A stretch of DNA of 24,905 nt from Synechococcus sp. MED850. Its GTDB lineage: Bacteria > Cyanobacteriota > Cyanobacteriia > PCC-6307 > Cyanobiaceae. The DNA lies in the NCBI GenBank assembly GCA_002700765.1, contig PAEP01000024.1, forward strand, positions 31,506-56,410. The letters run 5' to 3'. The position numbers and the translations under genes are program-made. Shown in pieces: positions 1 through 9,445 of the stretch (the stretch's first letter is position 1; each line of letters opens with the position of its first letter). The notes below the pieces were generated by a model. It ran no database searches and was not told the DNA's origin. It saw only the letters and a list, made by a program, of their open reading frames with translations.

Positions 1-729
1 CACCCCATCGCTCTGGAAGCGAAAGCGGCATGGAACCACCTCCACCCCGGCTTCAACCGCCTGGCGAAACAGCTGCCCGTAGCGGGGATCGGCGGTGTCT
101 CCTGGAGCGAAGCCATCCACGTCATCGCGGCTGAGGCACGGCACCAGCACAGCGCGAGCTGCGGGCAACACACCCATCAGTTCCACGAGATGCTTTTGAC
201 CTCGCTCCGTGACGGTGTCCGGGAACAGGGCGGTGGATCCATCACACCAGGTGGTGTTCTTGACCTCGACATAAATCGGTCGTTGATCCGGATTGTCACT
301 CCCAGGGGAGAGCAGGAGATCGATGCGACTGCGTTTGTTCTGCCCATAGGTCACCTCAGCGCGGATGTTCGCGATGTCTCCAAAAGGCTCCTTCAGGCAT
401 CCGGCTTCTATCGCGGCGCGAATCAACCGGTTCGGCAGGGCTGTGTTGATCCCTACCCAGCAGGGCTTTCCGTCGTTTCCCGGCACTTGAGCCTGCTCCC
501 AGGTCCAGGCCAGCTTGCGCTTGGGAGACGGGGCATGGCGCAGGCGCACCCGCTGGCCCGAAATCAGCACACCTGTCATCGGTCCGGTGTTGGCGCAATG
601 AGCCGTGACCTGCTCACCGCTGTCCAGCTCCACATCCGCAAGAAAGCGTTTGTAACGCTTGATCAGCACGCCCTCATGCAGTGGCTCAAAGCGAATCAGG
701 GGGGTGCCGTTGCCAGTGAGGCCGGTCAT
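1..729 (-). CDS. sfsA: SfsA family protein (partial, C-terminus beyond window edge)
   Basis: The minus-strand frame from an ATG at 729 reads MTGLTGNGTPLIRFEPL and stays open to base 1. It shows the SfsA pattern: an N-terminal segment with GVLIKRYKRFLADV and AHCANTGPMTG, then the nuclease-like half with RSRIDLLL, YVEVKNTTW, FPDTVTERGQKHL and a terminal RFRFQSDGV. SfsA was first described in E. coli as a DNA-binding 'sugar fermentation stimulation' protein. Its C-terminal half has a restriction-endonuclease-like fold, and its cellular role is still poorly defined. The 243 codons present already match the usual length of about 235-250, so only a few residues should be missing. The gene is divergent from murJ, with 68 bp between the two starts. 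The family assignment is firm; any function in this organism is inference. Confidence 0.93.
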   Translation of the reverse strand, partial: MTGLTGNGTPLIRFEPLHEGVLIKRYKRFLADVELDSGEQVTAHCANTGPMTGVLISGQRVRLRHAPSPKRKLAWTWEQAQVPGNDGKPCWVGINTALPNRLIRAAIEAGCLKEPFGDIANIRAEVTYGQNKRSRIDLLLSPGSDNPDQRPIYVEVKNTTWCDGSTALFPDTVTERGQKHLVELMGVLPAARAVLVPCLSRDDVDGFAPGDTADPRYGQLFRQAVEAGVEVVPCRFRFQSDGV

Positions 730-797
730 GGCGCTAGCCGAGTTGCGGCCATGGTGCCGGTGAAGCCCCCCACAATGCGCGCATCAACCAGGGGTGG

Positions 798-2405
798 ATG
801 GCGCGATCTCTCAAGGGCATCGCCCTCGTTGTCACGCTCGGCACCCTGCTGAGCAAGTTCGGCGGTCTGATTCGACAGCTGGTGATCGCAGCCGCCTTCG
901 GTGTTGGTGCGGCGTACGACGCTTACAACTACGCCTATGTGCTGCCGGGCTTTCTGCTGATCCTGCTTGGGGGGATCAATGGACCCTTTCACAGCGCCAT
1001 GGTGAGTGTGCTCAGCCGCAGACCCCGTGAGGAGGGCGCCCATGTGCTGGCTGCACTGAACACCAGCGTCAGTGCCCTGCTGCTGGTGGTGACCGCTGTG
1101 CTGGTCCTGGCGGCCAACCCTCTGATCACCTTGGTGGGGCCGGGCTTGAACCCCGAGCTGCATCGGATTGCAGTCCTCCAGCTGCAAGTGATGGCGCCAA
1201 TGGCGCTTCTGGCGGGATTGATCGGCCTCGGTTTCGGCTCCCTCAACGCTGCCGATGAGTTCTGGATCCCCGCTGTCTCTCCTCTGATGTCGAGTGCGGC
1301 CTTGATCGTTGGGGTCGGTGTGCTGTGGTGGCAGCTTCAGGAGGCGATTGGCGACCCGCGCTATGCCCTGCTTGGTGGGGCGGTGCTGGCTGCTGCCACC
1401 CTTGTGGGCGCACTGCTTCAGTGGCTGATCCAGCTGCCGGCTCTGATCCGTCAGGGTCTGGCCCGTTTTCAGCTTGTTTGGGATTGGCGCCATCCCGGAG
1501 TGCGCGAGGTCTGGCGGGTGATGGGTCCGGCGACGCTCTCCTCGGGCATGTTGCAGATCAATGTGTTTACCGATCTGTTCTTTGCCTCTGGAATCCTCGG
1601 TGCCGCGGCTGGTTTGGGATACGCCAACCTGCTCGGGCAGACGCCGCTGGGTTTGATCTCCAATGCCCTGCTGGTGCCGCTACTCCCCACATTTGCCCGT
1701 CTCACGGCTCCGGAGGACCGGCAGGAGTTAGTGGCCCGGATCCGACAGGGGCTGATGCTGTCCACCGCCTCGATGGTGCCGCTCGGAGCACTGTTCATCG
1801 CCTTGGGTGCGCCGATTGTGGCGGTGGTGTACCAGCGGGGGGCCTTCGATAGCGAGGCCTCTCGGTTGGTGACAGGTCTGCTGATGGCTTATGGCCTCGG
1901 CATGCCGGCCTATCTGGCTCGGGATGTGCTGGTCCGCGTGTTCTATGCCCTCGGTGATGGCACCACTCCGTTTCGGCTCTCGTTGGCCGGGATCGGTCTG
2001 AACGTTGTGTTCGATTGGCTTCTGGTGGGAGGACCGACGCCCTGGGGGGACCAGCTGCCTTTTAGTTTCGGCGCTCCGGGCCTGGTGTTGGCCACGGTTG
2101 CCATCAACGTGCTCACCTGCGCGGCCTTGCTGCTGCGGCTGCAGCATCGACTCGACATCCTTCCTTTAACCACCTGGGCAGTGGATGCAGGACGTCTCTG
2201 CGTGGCCGGGGTGGCGGGGGCGCTGCCTGCCTGGCTGCTGTCCTCTGTCGTGCAATGGCCTCAGGGAACGATCGGTGGTCTGCTCCAGGTGTCGCTGTCG
2301 GGAGCACTCGGTCTTGTCCTTTTCGGTCTGATCGGCACCGTCCTTGGCGTGCCTGAAGTGCAGGATCTCGGAGGAAGCCTGTTGCGTCGTTTCAGGACTC
2401 GCTGA
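798..2405 (+). CDS. murJ: MurJ/MviN lipid II flippase
   Basis: A 535-residue, almost wholly hydrophobic protein beginning MARSLKGIALVVTLGTLLSK. It has the MurJ N-terminal signature (LSKFGGLIRQLVIAAAFG, then AYDAYNYAYVLPGFLL and GGINGPFHSAMV) and, mid-protein, GLGYANLLGQTPLGLISNALLVPLLPTFAR. This is the MOP-superfamily transporter of about 14 membrane helices that moves lipid-linked peptidoglycan precursor across the plasma membrane. Length and motifs agree with cyanobacterial MurJ. The ATG at 798 is preceded by a purine-rich AGGGGTGG that can act as ribosome binding site. It is divergent from sfsA, and its last 14 bp overlap the 3' end of the small minus-strand gene at 2392. Nothing looks truncated. 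Confidence 0.95.
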   Translation: MARSLKGIALVVTLGTLLSKFGGLIRQLVIAAAFGVGAAYDAYNYAYVLPGFLLILLGGINGPFHSAMVSVLSRRPREEGAHVLAALNTSVSALLLVVTAVLVLAANPLITLVGPGLNPELHRIAVLQLQVMAPMALLAGLIGLGFGSLNAADEFWIPAVSPLMSSAALIVGVGVLWWQLQEAIGDPRYALLGGAVLAAATLVGALLQWLIQLPALIRQGLARFQLVWDWRHPGVREVWRVMGPATLSSGMLQINVFTDLFFASGILGAAAGLGYANLLGQTPLGLISNALLVPLLPTFARLTAPEDRQELVARIRQGLMLSTASMVPLGALFIALGAPIVAVVYQRGAFDSEASRLVTGLLMAYGLGMPAYLARDVLVRVFYALGDGTTPFRLSLAGIGLNVVFDWLLVGGPTPWGDQLPFSFGAPGLVLATVAINVLTCAALLLRLQHRLDILPLTTWAVDAGRLCVAGVAGALPAWLLSSVVQWPQGTIGGLLQVSLSGALGLVLFGLIGTVLGVPEVQDLGGSLLRRFRTR

Positions 2406-2655
2406 GGCGAACCTCCCGTTCGTCGCGAACCTGAATCGGTAATTCCAGGTGTTGACGACCAATCAACTGAGGGCCCTGGACTGAAACGATCCGAGCTTCG
2501 ATCCCGAAATCCCGGAATGCGGTTTCCAATTCCTGGATCAAGGCTTTTTCAACCTGGGCTTCGGGATCCACAACGGTGCCGATCAGTCGTTCTCCAAGCG
2601 GGCCGATGCGCTGACGCATCACATCTCGAGGATTGGTGACTTCGATGATCAGCAC
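2392..2655 (-). CDS. Small conserved-looking protein of unknown function
   Basis: An 87-codon frame starting at GTG 2655 (first residues MLIIEVTNPRDVMRQRIG) and ending inside the last 14 bp of murJ. The protein is soluble and mixed alpha/beta, with no membrane segment or signal peptide. Two features suggest a real gene: it reads as a proper protein with alternating hydrophobic positions (ALIQELETAFRDFGIEARIVSV), and it lies 27 bp downstream of the DUF3181-like gene on the same strand, so the two are probably cotranscribed. A GGAG element lies about ten bases upstream of the GTG. It resembles an uncharacterised small protein I associate with picocyanobacteria, but I recognise no domain and propose no function. 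Confidence 0.7.
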   Translation of the reverse strand: MLIIEVTNPRDVMRQRIGPLGERLIGTVVDPEAQVEKALIQELETAFRDFGIEARIVSVQGPQLIGRQHLELPIQVRDEREVRLSES

Positions 2656-2682
2656 GCCACCACTCCGATCCGGGATGCAACC

Positions 2683-2973
2683 TTATCGGCAGTACGGCTC
2701 AAGAATCTCCTCCAGTTCACGAAGCTGTGCGGGGGGAAGCAGTCGTGCCAGAGGCAGGTTGGTGGCGCCTCCCGCCAGCGGGACCTTCACCGCTTCGATC
2801 GATTGGCGCGCTGCGACGGTTGCCCCCTGGTCGATGCGGGCGCTGCATTCGATCGCCAGAGGGCCAGCCAGGTCCGCATCGCCGAGGTAAAGATGCCACC
2901 CGCTGATCTGGACAAACAGCCGATCGGCCAGCGCTGCTTGGAGATCTTGAAGCTCTGAGGCGGGAAGCGACAT
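2683..2973 (-). CDS. DUF3181-like small protein
   Basis: A 96-residue frame from ATG 2973 (MSLPASELQDLQAALADRLF). The segment LADRLFVQISGWHLYLGDADLAGPLA resembles the core of the cyanobacterial DUF3181 family, a small soluble family of unknown function. The frame stays open upstream to 3051, but that extension has no family character and overlaps the neighbouring 2TM gene, so I chose the internal ATG, which leaves a 31 bp gap. It is the middle gene of a three-gene minus-strand cluster (2TM protein, this, 87-codon protein). The DUF assignment is from memory of the family and moderately certain; that it is a gene is more certain. Function is unknown. Confidence 0.72.
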   Translation of the reverse strand: MSLPASELQDLQAALADRLFVQISGWHLYLGDADLAGPLAIECSARIDQGATVAARQSIEAVKVPLAGGATNLPLARLLPPAQLRELEEILEPYCR

Positions 2974-3004
2974 CGGTCGTGATCGGAGCCGACCCCATGC
3001 TGCC

Positions 3005-3259
3005 TCAGCTGTCCGGCATTCTCTCCTCCAGTCCTGGACGTTGAACCACAACGACGGTGAGGTGAACCAGCAGTGCCAATAACCATGCGCCTGTCAACCA
3101 GCCGAGATTGTTCCAGGGATGACGGATCCCCTCCACGAACCAGAGGCCGCTGTTGACAGCGGCGAACACTCCAGCGTGAAGCGTCAGATTCACAACCCTT
3201 TCGAAATGCCGGTAGGTGGGGTCACTCGGATTGGCGGGTCCGTACCAGCGAATCGGCAT
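3005..3259 (-). CDS. Two-transmembrane-segment (2TM-like) membrane protein
   Basis: An 84-residue frame from ATG 3259 (MPIRWYGPANPSDPTYRHFE). A short charged N-terminus precedes two hydrophobic helices, roughly residues 24-42 (LTLHAGVFAAVNSGLWFVE) and 51-70 (NLGWLTGAWLLALLVHLTVV). The pattern of a helix, then HPWNNLGWLTGAW, then a second helix matches the small 2TM domain found in many bacteria. Thirty-two further in-frame codons lie upstream, but they would approach the tRNA gene and lack family character. It is the first gene of the three-gene minus-strand cluster, with its start 96 bp from the divergent tRNA-Arg. No function can be deduced beyond a membrane location. Confidence 0.72.
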   Translation of the reverse strand: MPIRWYGPANPSDPTYRHFERVVNLTLHAGVFAAVNSGLWFVEGIRHPWNNLGWLTGAWLLALLVHLTVVVVQRPGLEERMPDS

Positions 3260-3355
3260 GGGAGGGTTCGTCGCGTGGATGGGTTTCGCATTGTGGCTCC
3301 GCCAGGGCTTCGGTTGACGGAGACCCCCTCCATAGGGTCTGATGGATTCACCCAA

Positions 3356-3429
3356 GCGCTTGTAGCTCAGCGGATTAGAGCATCTGACTACGGATCAGAG
3401 GGTCGGGAGTTCGAATCTCTCCAGGCGCG
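3356..3429 (+). tRNA. tRNA-Arg (anticodon ACG)
   Basis: A complete cloverleaf can be drawn. The acceptor stem is GCGCTTG (3356-3362) with CAGGCGC (3422-3428), allowing one G-U pair. The D arm is GCTC/GAGC. The anticodon stem is TCTGA/TCAGA around loop CTACGGA, giving anticodon ACG. A five-base variable loop follows, then the T arm GGGAG/CTCTC around TTCGAAT. The discriminator base is G at 3429. No CCA is encoded. ACG reads CGN arginine codons after A34-to-inosine editing. A rho-independent terminator follows directly. Confidence 0.97.
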
Positions 3430-3434
3430 TTCAC

Positions 3435-3460
3435 AACTGCCCAGCGGGCAGTTTTTTTTT
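3435..3460 (+). terminator. Rho-independent terminator of tRNA-Arg
   Basis: The inverted repeat AACTGCCC (3435-3442) / GGGCAGTT (3446-3453) has a three-base AGC loop and runs into a T tract ending at 3460. It begins five bases after the tRNA discriminator base, so it should end the tRNA transcript and separate it from glyA. Confidence 0.9.
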
Positions 3461-3528
3461 GCTCACAGTTGCCTCGGCGGGCTCAATCCCGTTCCCTACG
3501 ATTCAGAAAAGGAAAGTTGTGTCACGTC

Positions 3529-4818
3529 ATGGGTGTGCATCAGAACGGATCCATCAATGCACCGCTCTCCAGCTCTGATCCATCCATCGCTCAGCTGATT
3601 GCGCGGGAGCAGAACCGGCAGGAGACTCACCTCGAGCTCATCGCCAGCGAGAACTTCGCCTCAAAAGCCGTGATGGAGGCGCAGGGCTCTGTTCTCACCA
3701 ACAAATACGCCGAGGGATTGCCCAGCAAGCGCTACTACGGCGGCTGTGAACACGTCGATGCGATCGAGGAACTGGCGATCGAGCGTGCCAAGCAATTGTT
3801 TTGTGCTGCATGGGCCAATGTGCAGCCCCACAGCGGAGCCCAGGCGAACTTCGCCGTGTTTCTGGCATTGCTCCAACCGGGCGACACGATCATGGGTCTG
3901 GATCTCTCCCATGGCGGTCACCTCACCCACGGATCCCCCGTCAACGTCAGTGGCAAGTGGTTCAACGTTGTTCAGTACGGCGTTGACCGGCAGACCCAGC
4001 GACTGGACATGGAGGCGATCCGCAAGCTGGCGCTTGAGCACAAACCCAAGCTGATCGTCTGCGGTTTCTCCGCTTATCCGCGCATCATTGATTTCGCGGC
4101 CTTCCGCGCCATCGCTGATGAGGTTGGGGCCTATCTCCTTGCGGACATGGCCCACATCGCTGGACTCGTTGCGGCTGGTGTCCACCCCAGCCCAGTGCCC
4201 CACTGCGACGTGGTCACCACCACAACCCACAAGACCCTGCGTGGCCCGAGGGGAGGTCTGATCCTTTGTCGTGATGCAGAGTTCGCCAAGAAGTTCGACA
4301 AGGCTGTGTTCCCTGGCAGTCAGGGCGGCCCCCTCGAACACGTGATCGCCGCGAAGGCCGTGGCCTTCGGGGAGGCCTTGCAGCCGTCCTTCAAGGCCTA
4401 CAGCCAGCAGGTTGTTGCTAATGCAGCGGCTCTGGCTGAGCGTTTGATCGCTCGCGGCATCGATGTGGTGTCCGGTGGCACCGACAACCACGTGGTGCTG
4501 CTCGATCTGCGGTGCATCGGAATGACCGGAAAAGTGGCTGACCTGCTCGTCAGTGATGTGCACATCACGGCCAACAAGAACACGGTGCCTTTTGACCCCG
4601 AATCTCCATTCGTCACCAGTGGTCTGCGGCTTGGAACCGCTGCTCTCACCACCCGGGGATTCGATGCCGAAGCCTTCGTGGAGGTGGCGGATGTGATTGC
4701 CGATCGCCTGCTCAACCCTGAAGACGATTCGATGCAGAAGCGTTGCCTCGATCGGGTTGAGCAGCTCTGCAGCCGCTTCCCCCTCTACGCCGAACAGAAA
4801 CAGCCGGCGCTTGCCTGA
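3529..4818 (+). CDS. glyA: Serine hydroxymethyltransferase
   Basis: A 429-residue PLP enzyme interconverting serine and glycine with transfer of the one-carbon unit to tetrahydrofolate. In marine cyanobacteria this feeds purine, thymidylate and methionine synthesis and also serves photorespiratory glycine metabolism. Diagnostic blocks are [16 protein letters not shown] near residue 35, [20 protein letters not shown] near 58, ADMAHIAGL with Asp206 and His209, and [16 protein letters not shown] with Lys235 as the Schiff-base lysine. Length agrees with the family. The frame is open to 3469, but ATG 3529 gives the usual short, variable N-terminus and has a GGA-type site about 13 bases upstream; a TACGAT (3497-3502) could be its -10 box. 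The earlier codons would start inside the region just after the tRNA terminator. Confidence 0.97.
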   Translation: MGVHQNGSINAPLSSSDPSIAQLIAREQNRQETHLELIASENFASKAVMEAQGSVLTNKYAEGLPSKRYYGGCEHVDAIEELAIERAKQLFCAAWANVQPHSGAQANFAVFLALLQPGDTIMGLDLSHGGHLTHGSPVNVSGKWFNVVQYGVDRQTQRLDMEAIRKLALEHKPKLIVCGFSAYPRIIDFAAFRAIADEVGAYLLADMAHIAGLVAAGVHPSPVPHCDVVTTTTHKTLRGPRGGLILCRDAEFAKKFDKAVFPGSQGGPLEHVIAAKAVAFGEALQPSFKAYSQQVVANAAALAERLIARGIDVVSGGTDNHVVLLDLRCIGMTGKVADLLVSDVHITANKNTVPFDPESPFVTSGLRLGTAALTTRGFDAEAFVEVADVIADRLLNPEDDSMQKRCLDRVEQLCSRFPLYAEQKQPALA

Positions 4819-4833
4819 CTGGACCAGTCCCAC

Positions 4834-4863
4834 TTGGACGTCCTGACAGTGTCTTTCTAGGAT
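4834..4863 (+). promoter_or_regulatory. Candidate sigma-70 promoter for the WecA/TagO-like gene and cinA
   Basis: TTGGAC at 4834-4839 and TAGGAT at 4858-4863 are separated by 18 bp in the 90 bp gap between glyA and the TTG start at 4909. Each box differs from its consensus by one or two bases. No strong terminator was seen after glyA, so read-through is also possible. This is pattern-based inference only. Confidence 0.4.
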
Positions 4864-4908
4864 CAAAGGGCCGTCCAGTCCTGAACGGTTCCTGCTCCAG
4901 GAGTTCCC

Positions 4909-6057
4909 TTGACCCTCGCCACCAGCCCGATCGCGGTTGCCACGGTGAGCTTCTTGCTGGCCGCTGGGATCACCATGGTGTTGGTCCCTCTTGTACGCAC
5001 ATTCGGTCTGCGTTTCGGCTTCACCGACAAACCCGATTCCCGCAAGCAGCACAGCACTCCGATGGTGCGTCTGGGAGGCGTGGCCATGGTGCTCGGATTC
5101 GGTCTGTCGCTGACAGCGGTTTGGCTGATGGGGGGATTTGGGCTGCTGGCACCTGCCCGGGATCAGTTGATCTGGAGCACCTTGGCGGGGTCGCTCTGTT
5201 TTTTCCTGATCGGACTGGCCGACGATCTGTTTGCACTGTCCCCCTGGCCGCGGTTGGCCGGTCAGGTGGCCGTTTCGGCAGTGATCTGGAGTGAAGGTGT
5301 CCGGATCGGCGCGATTGATCTTCCCTGGCTGAGTGCTTCAGGCTCTGCAATCGTGCTGCCGGATCTGTTCAGCCTGATCGCCACGGTGATCTGGCTCGTC
5401 GGCATCACCAATGCGATCAATTGGTTGGATGGCCTGGATGGTCTCGCGGCTGGTGTTGCCGGAATCGCTGCCGTCGGTCTTGTGTCCGTCAGTTTTTCAT
5501 TGCACCAGGTGGCCGCTGGTTTTCTGGCTGCAGCCCTCGCAGGGGCCTGCCTGGGATTTCTTCGTCATAACTTCAATCCCGCTCGCATCTTCATGGGAGA
5601 CGGCGGCTCTTATTTCCTGGGATTCACCCTCGCTGCCGTGAGCATTGTTGGCCCCGCCAAGGGGCTCACGACCGTGAGCCTGCTCCTGCCGCTGCTGATT
5701 CTCTCGCTGCCCTTGGCGGACATGTCCGCGGTGATCATGGGTCGCTTGCGTGAGGGACGTTCGCCGTTCTATCCCGATCGCCGCCACTTGCACCATCGCT
5801 TGTTGCGGGCTGGGTTCAGTCACCGCAGGACGGTGCTGCTCATCTATGTGTTCACCCAATGGCTGGCAGCCCTGGCATTGGTTGTCGCCAACGCTGAAAT
5901 GCGCTTTTTCTGGTTGGCGCTGGCCACCGCAATTCTGGTTGCAGCGGTCGTGATCAGCAGACGGCAGCTTCAGACCGAGCTCGCTCTGCGTGAGACCTCT
6001 CCGATCGAGGCTCCTGAGAACAGTGATGTCGCCTCATGCGGCGATCGCCATGGCTGA
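4909..6057 (+). CDS. WecA/TagO-type undecaprenyl-phosphate sugar-1-phosphate transferase (glycosyltransferase family 4)
   Basis: A 382-residue polytopic membrane protein of the MraY/WecA superfamily, which transfers a sugar-1-phosphate (typically GlcNAc-1-P) from a UDP-sugar to undecaprenyl phosphate at the inner face of the membrane, starting cell-surface polysaccharide synthesis. Visible motifs are an early [18 protein letters not shown], the Mg2+-binding pair LADD (Asp105-Asp106), [11 protein letters not shown] (about 168-178), FMGDGGS (about 228-234) and the HLHHR motif (293-297). The HLHHR motif favours WecA/TagO over the peptidoglycan enzyme MraY. About ten hydrophobic helices are present. 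The start is a TTG at 4909 with a strong AGGAG five bases upstream, which supports this unusual start codon. The stop overlaps the cinA start by 8 bp. The acceptor-sugar specificity cannot be read from the sequence. Confidence 0.9.
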   Translation: MTLATSPIAVATVSFLLAAGITMVLVPLVRTFGLRFGFTDKPDSRKQHSTPMVRLGGVAMVLGFGLSLTAVWLMGGFGLLAPARDQLIWSTLAGSLCFFLIGLADDLFALSPWPRLAGQVAVSAVIWSEGVRIGAIDLPWLSASGSAIVLPDLFSLIATVIWLVGITNAINWLDGLDGLAAGVAGIAAVGLVSVSFSLHQVAAGFLAAALAGACLGFLRHNFNPARIFMGDGGSYFLGFTLAAVSIVGPAKGLTTVSLLLPLLILSLPLADMSAVIMGRLREGRSPFYPDRRHLHHRLLRAGFSHRRTVLLIYVFTQWLAALALVVANAEMRFFWLALATAILVAAVVISRRQLQTELALRETSPIEAPENSDVASCGDRHG

Positions 6058-7309
6058 ACCCAGTGTCGAGATTATTTGCGTTGGCACGGAGCTCCTGCTG
6101 GGGAGCATCCTCAACGGCAATGCCCGCTGGATTGCTGAGCAGCTCGCCACGCTCGGACTGCCCCATTACCGCCAGACCGTGGTGGGTGACAATCCAGATC
6201 GACTGGTGGACGCCGTGCGCGATGCGGCAAATCGCAGCACGATTCTGATCACCACAGGTGGATTGGGCCCAACCCCGGATGATCTCACCACCGCTTCCCT
6301 GGCAGCAGCCTTTGACACGCCGCTGGAGGAGCGTCCGGAGCTCTGGCTTGAGATCCAACGGAAGCTCGGCTCTGGTGGACGGGTCGTGGCTGAAAGCAAC
6401 CGCCGTCAGGCCTTCCTGCCCCGTCAGGCACAGGTGTTGCCCAATCCCCTTGGATCAGCACCTGGAATGATCTGGAGTCCCCGGCCGGATTTCACGGTGC
6501 TCACCTTCCCCGGTGTTCCCTCGGAGATGCGGGCGATGTGGCACGGCACCGCTGCGGCTTGGCTTCAGCGCGAGGGTGGTGCAGAGGGAGTTTTCAACAG
6601 CCGTCAGCTGCGCTTCACCGGCATCGGGGAGTCCGATCTGGCAGAGCAGGTGGCTGATCTGCTGGATGGGCGCAACCCAACGGTGGCGCCTTATGCCTCA
6701 CTCGGTGATGTGAGGTTACGGATCACGGCGCATGCCGCGGATGCTGCGGCAGCGGAGGCGCTTCTCAGCCCCGTTGAGTCCGAGCTGCGGCGACGGGTCG
6801 GACAGCATTGTTACGGCCGTGATGACGACAGCCTGGCGTCGTCGGTTCTGCAGCTGCTGCGGGATCGCGGCGAAACGTTGGCGGTGGCTGAATCCTGCAC
6901 AGGTGGAGCTCTTGGTGCCGCGATCACGGCGGTACCAGGCAGTTCGGATGTCTTTTTGGGTGGTGTGATCGCTTACAGCAATGCCATCAAGCAGCAGCTG
7001 CTTGGGGTGCCAGCGGATGTGATCGAGACCCATGGAGCGGTCTCCGATCCTGTTGTGTTGGCCATGGCTGAGGGCGCGCGCCGACAGCTGGGCAGTGACT
7101 GGGCTGTTGCGATCAGCGGGATCGCAGGTCCTGGAGGCGGAACCCAGGAGAAGCCTGTGGGACTGGTTCATCTGGCTGTCGCAGGGCCCGCAGGCGCCGA
7201 TGCTTCTGCGGAGCGCTTTGGTGATCGCCGTGGACGCCAGGCTGTGCAGGAGTTGAGCGTCATCCGTTCACTGGATCGGCTGAGGCGGAGGTTGCAGACC
7301 CGCAGGTAG
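6050..7309 (+). CDS. cinA: CinA-like protein: MoaB-like domain plus nicotinamide-nucleotide amidase domain
   Basis: A 419-residue two-domain protein. Residues 1-170 are the MoaB/MogA-like domain ([45 protein letters not shown]). The C-terminal part, from about residue 260, is the CinA-C domain with [41 protein letters not shown] and [18 protein letters not shown]. In characterised bacteria the C-terminal domain deamidates nicotinamide mononucleotide in pyridine-nucleotide salvage, and the N-terminal domain has pyrophosphatase activity; the old name 'competence-damage inducible' is historical. ATG 6050 overlaps the preceding stop by 8 bp, implying translational coupling. An ATG at 6026, eight codons earlier, is the main alternative start. 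Length and both domains are complete. Confidence 0.94.
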   Translation: MAEPSVEIICVGTELLLGSILNGNARWIAEQLATLGLPHYRQTVVGDNPDRLVDAVRDAANRSTILITTGGLGPTPDDLTTASLAAAFDTPLEERPELWLEIQRKLGSGGRVVAESNRRQAFLPRQAQVLPNPLGSAPGMIWSPRPDFTVLTFPGVPSEMRAMWHGTAAAWLQREGGAEGVFNSRQLRFTGIGESDLAEQVADLLDGRNPTVAPYASLGDVRLRITAHAADAAAAEALLSPVESELRRRVGQHCYGRDDDSLASSVLQLLRDRGETLAVAESCTGGALGAAITAVPGSSDVFLGGVIAYSNAIKQQLLGVPADVIETHGAVSDPVVLAMAEGARRQLGSDWAVAISGIAGPGGGTQEKPVGLVHLAVAGPAGADASAERFGDRRGRQAVQELSVIRSLDRLRRRLQTRR

Positions 7310-7334
7310 GTTTTTGGTTTCTGCGCTGGGGCTG

Positions 7335-8753
7335 TTGAGTTCAGGCACCCTTTACGACAAGGTTTGGGACCTGCATCGGGTGGCCGAACTGCCGGGTGGC
7401 TCGACCCAGCTTTTCGTGGGACTTCATCTGATCCACGAGGTCACGAGTCCACAGGCTTTTGCAGCCCTCAAGGACAAGGGCCTGTCGGTTCGATGCCCGG
7501 AGCGAACCGTGGCGACGGTTGACCACATCGTTCCCACGACAAGTCAGGTCAGACCCTTCGCTGATCCCTTGGCGGAAGAGATGCTCAGCACCCTCGAACG
7601 CAACTGTGCCGATCACGGCATTTCGCTCAACGGCATCGGCAGTGGCCGCCAGGGAATTGTTCATGTGATCGCCCCGGAGCTCGGACTCAGCCAGCCAGGC
7701 ATGACCGTTGCGTGCGGTGATTCGCACACGTCGACGCATGGCGCCTTCGGTGCGATCGCCTTTGGCATCGGCACCAGTCAGGTCCGCGATGTTCTCGCCA
7801 CCCAGAGCCTGGCGATGAACAAGCTCAAGGTGCGCCGCATCACCGTGAACGGCCTCCTGGCTGAAGGGGTGTCCGCAAAGGATCTGATCCTGCATGTGAT
7901 CGGCACCCTGGGGGTCAAAGGCGGTGTTGGCTTTGCTTATGAGTTCTGCGGGTCTGCTGTGGAAGCACTCTCGATGGAGGAGCGGATGACCCTCTGCAAC
8001 ATGGCGATCGAAGGTGGTGCGCGCTGCGGGTACGTCAACCCTGATCAAGTCACGTTCGACTATCTGAAAGGTCGGCCCTACGCACCCGAGGGTGAGGCTT
8101 GGAACCGTGCCCTGACCTGGTGGCGGTCGCTGGCCAGCGATGCCGATGCCGAAGTCGACGATCACGTGATTGTTGATGGGGCCAGCATTGTTCCCACCGT
8201 CACCTGGGGGATCACGCCTGGTCAGAGCCTGGGTGTTGATCAACGGATCCCCGATCTGGAGAGTCTTGATCCCGGTGATCGTCCGATCGCTGAAGAGGCG
8301 TATCGCTACATGGATCTGCAGCCCGGCACAGCCATTGCAGGCGTCCCTGTGGATGTTTGTTTCATCGGCAGCTGCACCAATGGACGGCTCAGTGATCTGC
8401 GTGCCGCCGCCGCCGTGGCCAGGGGCCGACGCGTGGCGGACGGCATCAAGGCCTTTGTGGTTCCAGGTTCCGAGCAGGTGGCCCGTGCGGCAGAGGCGGA
8501 AGGGTTGGATGCCGTGTTCCGTGACGCTGGTTTTGAGTGGCGCGAACCCGGCTGTTCGATGTGCCTGGCCATGAACCCTGATCGGCTGGAGGGACGTCAG
8601 ATCAGCGCCAGTTCGAGCAACAGGAACTTCAAGGGCCGGCAGGGCTCCGCCAGTGGTCGCACCCTGTTGATGAGCCCAGCCATGGTGACGGCCGCGGCTG
8701 TTCATGGCTGCGTCACCGATGTGCGAACCCTTCCCCTTCACCCGGCGTCGTGA
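7335..8753 (+). CDS. leuC: 3-isopropylmalate dehydratase large subunit
   Basis: The large, iron-sulfur subunit of isopropylmalate isomerase (leucine pathway). It has the aconitase-family architecture: [10 protein letters not shown] at the start, [13 protein letters not shown], and the cluster-binding cysteines in [12 protein letters not shown] (Cys347) and EPGCSMC (Cys407 and Cys410), followed by [13 protein letters not shown]. The numbering assumes a TTG start at 7335 (first residues [11 protein letters not shown]). That choice places the cysteines where I recall them in E. coli LeuC and matches the usual N-terminus. The frame is open to another TTG at 7314, seven codons earlier; no ATG fits. 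It lies just downstream of cinA and its stop overlaps the leuD start by one base (TGATG), as expected for stoichiometric subunits. Confidence 0.96.
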   Translation: MSSGTLYDKVWDLHRVAELPGGSTQLFVGLHLIHEVTSPQAFAALKDKGLSVRCPERTVATVDHIVPTTSQVRPFADPLAEEMLSTLERNCADHGISLNGIGSGRQGIVHVIAPELGLSQPGMTVACGDSHTSTHGAFGAIAFGIGTSQVRDVLATQSLAMNKLKVRRITVNGLLAEGVSAKDLILHVIGTLGVKGGVGFAYEFCGSAVEALSMEERMTLCNMAIEGGARCGYVNPDQVTFDYLKGRPYAPEGEAWNRALTWWRSLASDADAEVDDHVIVDGASIVPTVTWGITPGQSLGVDQRIPDLESLDPGDRPIAEEAYRYMDLQPGTAIAGVPVDVCFIGSCTNGRLSDLRAAAAVARGRRVADGIKAFVVPGSEQVARAAEAEGLDAVFRDAGFEWREPGCSMCLAMNPDRLEGRQISASSSNRNFKGRQGSASGRTLLMSPAMVTAAAVHGCVTDVRTLPLHPAS

Positions 8754-9367
8754 TGAGAGCATTCCCCAACGGATCCATCCAGCGAGTGGAGGGCACCGCT
8801 CTTCCACTGCGAGGTGAAGACATCGACACGGATCGGATCATCCCTGCGCGTTTCCTCAAGTGCGTCAGCTTCGACGCGCTTGGAGATCAGGTCTTCGCGG
8901 ATGACCGGCTTGAGCGCCATGGGGACCACCCGTTTGATCAGAAGGTGTTTCAGGGGGCGTCGTTACTGGTGGTGAACGGAAACTTCGGGTGCGGCTCCAG
9001 CCGTGAACATGCCCCGCAGGCCTTGATGCGCTGGGGGATCCGCGCCGTTGTCGGTGTCAGTTTTGCCGAGATTTTCTACGGCAATTGTCTTGCTCTCGGG
9101 ATTCCGTGCGCCACGGCCTCTCCAGATGCTGTGATCGCAATACAGGAGGCGGTGATGCGTGATCCTTCGCGGTCATGGACCCTTGAGATCAGCACGCTGC
9201 AGTTGAAGGCTGGTGAGGATCAGTGGACCATCACGATGGAACCCGGTCCGCAGGAGATGCTCTGCAGCGGTCGCTGGGATGCCACCTCTCAACTGCTGGA
9301 TCGTGACGAGCAGCTCAAGGACCTGGCTCGAAAACTGCCCTATTTGAATCAGTTTCAACCAGCTTGA
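8753..9367 (+). CDS. leuD: 3-isopropylmalate dehydratase small subunit
   Basis: A 204-residue partner of LeuC; the two form the heterodimer converting 2-isopropylmalate to 3-isopropylmalate. Family blocks are ALPLRGEDIDTDRIIPARFLK, NFGCGSSREHAPQALM and FAEIFYGNCLALGIP, covering the substrate-recognition 'swivel' domain. ATG 8753 shares its A with the leuC stop codon, so translation is probably coupled; a GTG one codon earlier is possible but less likely. The length matches LeuD from other bacteria. The next gene on the same strand begins 78 bp later. Confidence 0.96.
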   Translation: MRAFPNGSIQRVEGTALPLRGEDIDTDRIIPARFLKCVSFDALGDQVFADDRLERHGDHPFDQKVFQGASLLVVNGNFGCGSSREHAPQALMRWGIRAVVGVSFAEIFYGNCLALGIPCATASPDAVIAIQEAVMRDPSRSWTLEISTLQLKAGEDQWTITMEPGPQEMLCSGRWDATSQLLDRDEQLKDLARKLPYLNQFQPA

Positions 9368-9445
9368 AGGGGAGATCGCTGCACGCTCAGACTCTTGGGT
9401 CTATGAAAGAGATAGAGCTCTCGGCGGTCCGTGTCGCTGAAACCC

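Noticed and set aside
190..852. 220-codon plus-strand frame over sfsA and the start of murJ
   Set aside because: The sfsA reading on the minus strand has family motifs across this interval; the plus frame has none and overlaps the murJ start.
3661..5052. 463-codon open frame on the minus strand opposite glyA
   Set aside because: It is antisense to a clear SHMT gene and its promoter region, with low-complexity hydrophilic composition.
7341..8807. 488-codon open frame on the minus strand opposite leuC
   Set aside because: It mirrors the whole of leuC/leuD start, has shadow composition (His, Gln, Arg and Gly rich) and no recognisable domain; leuC on the other strand is unmistakable.
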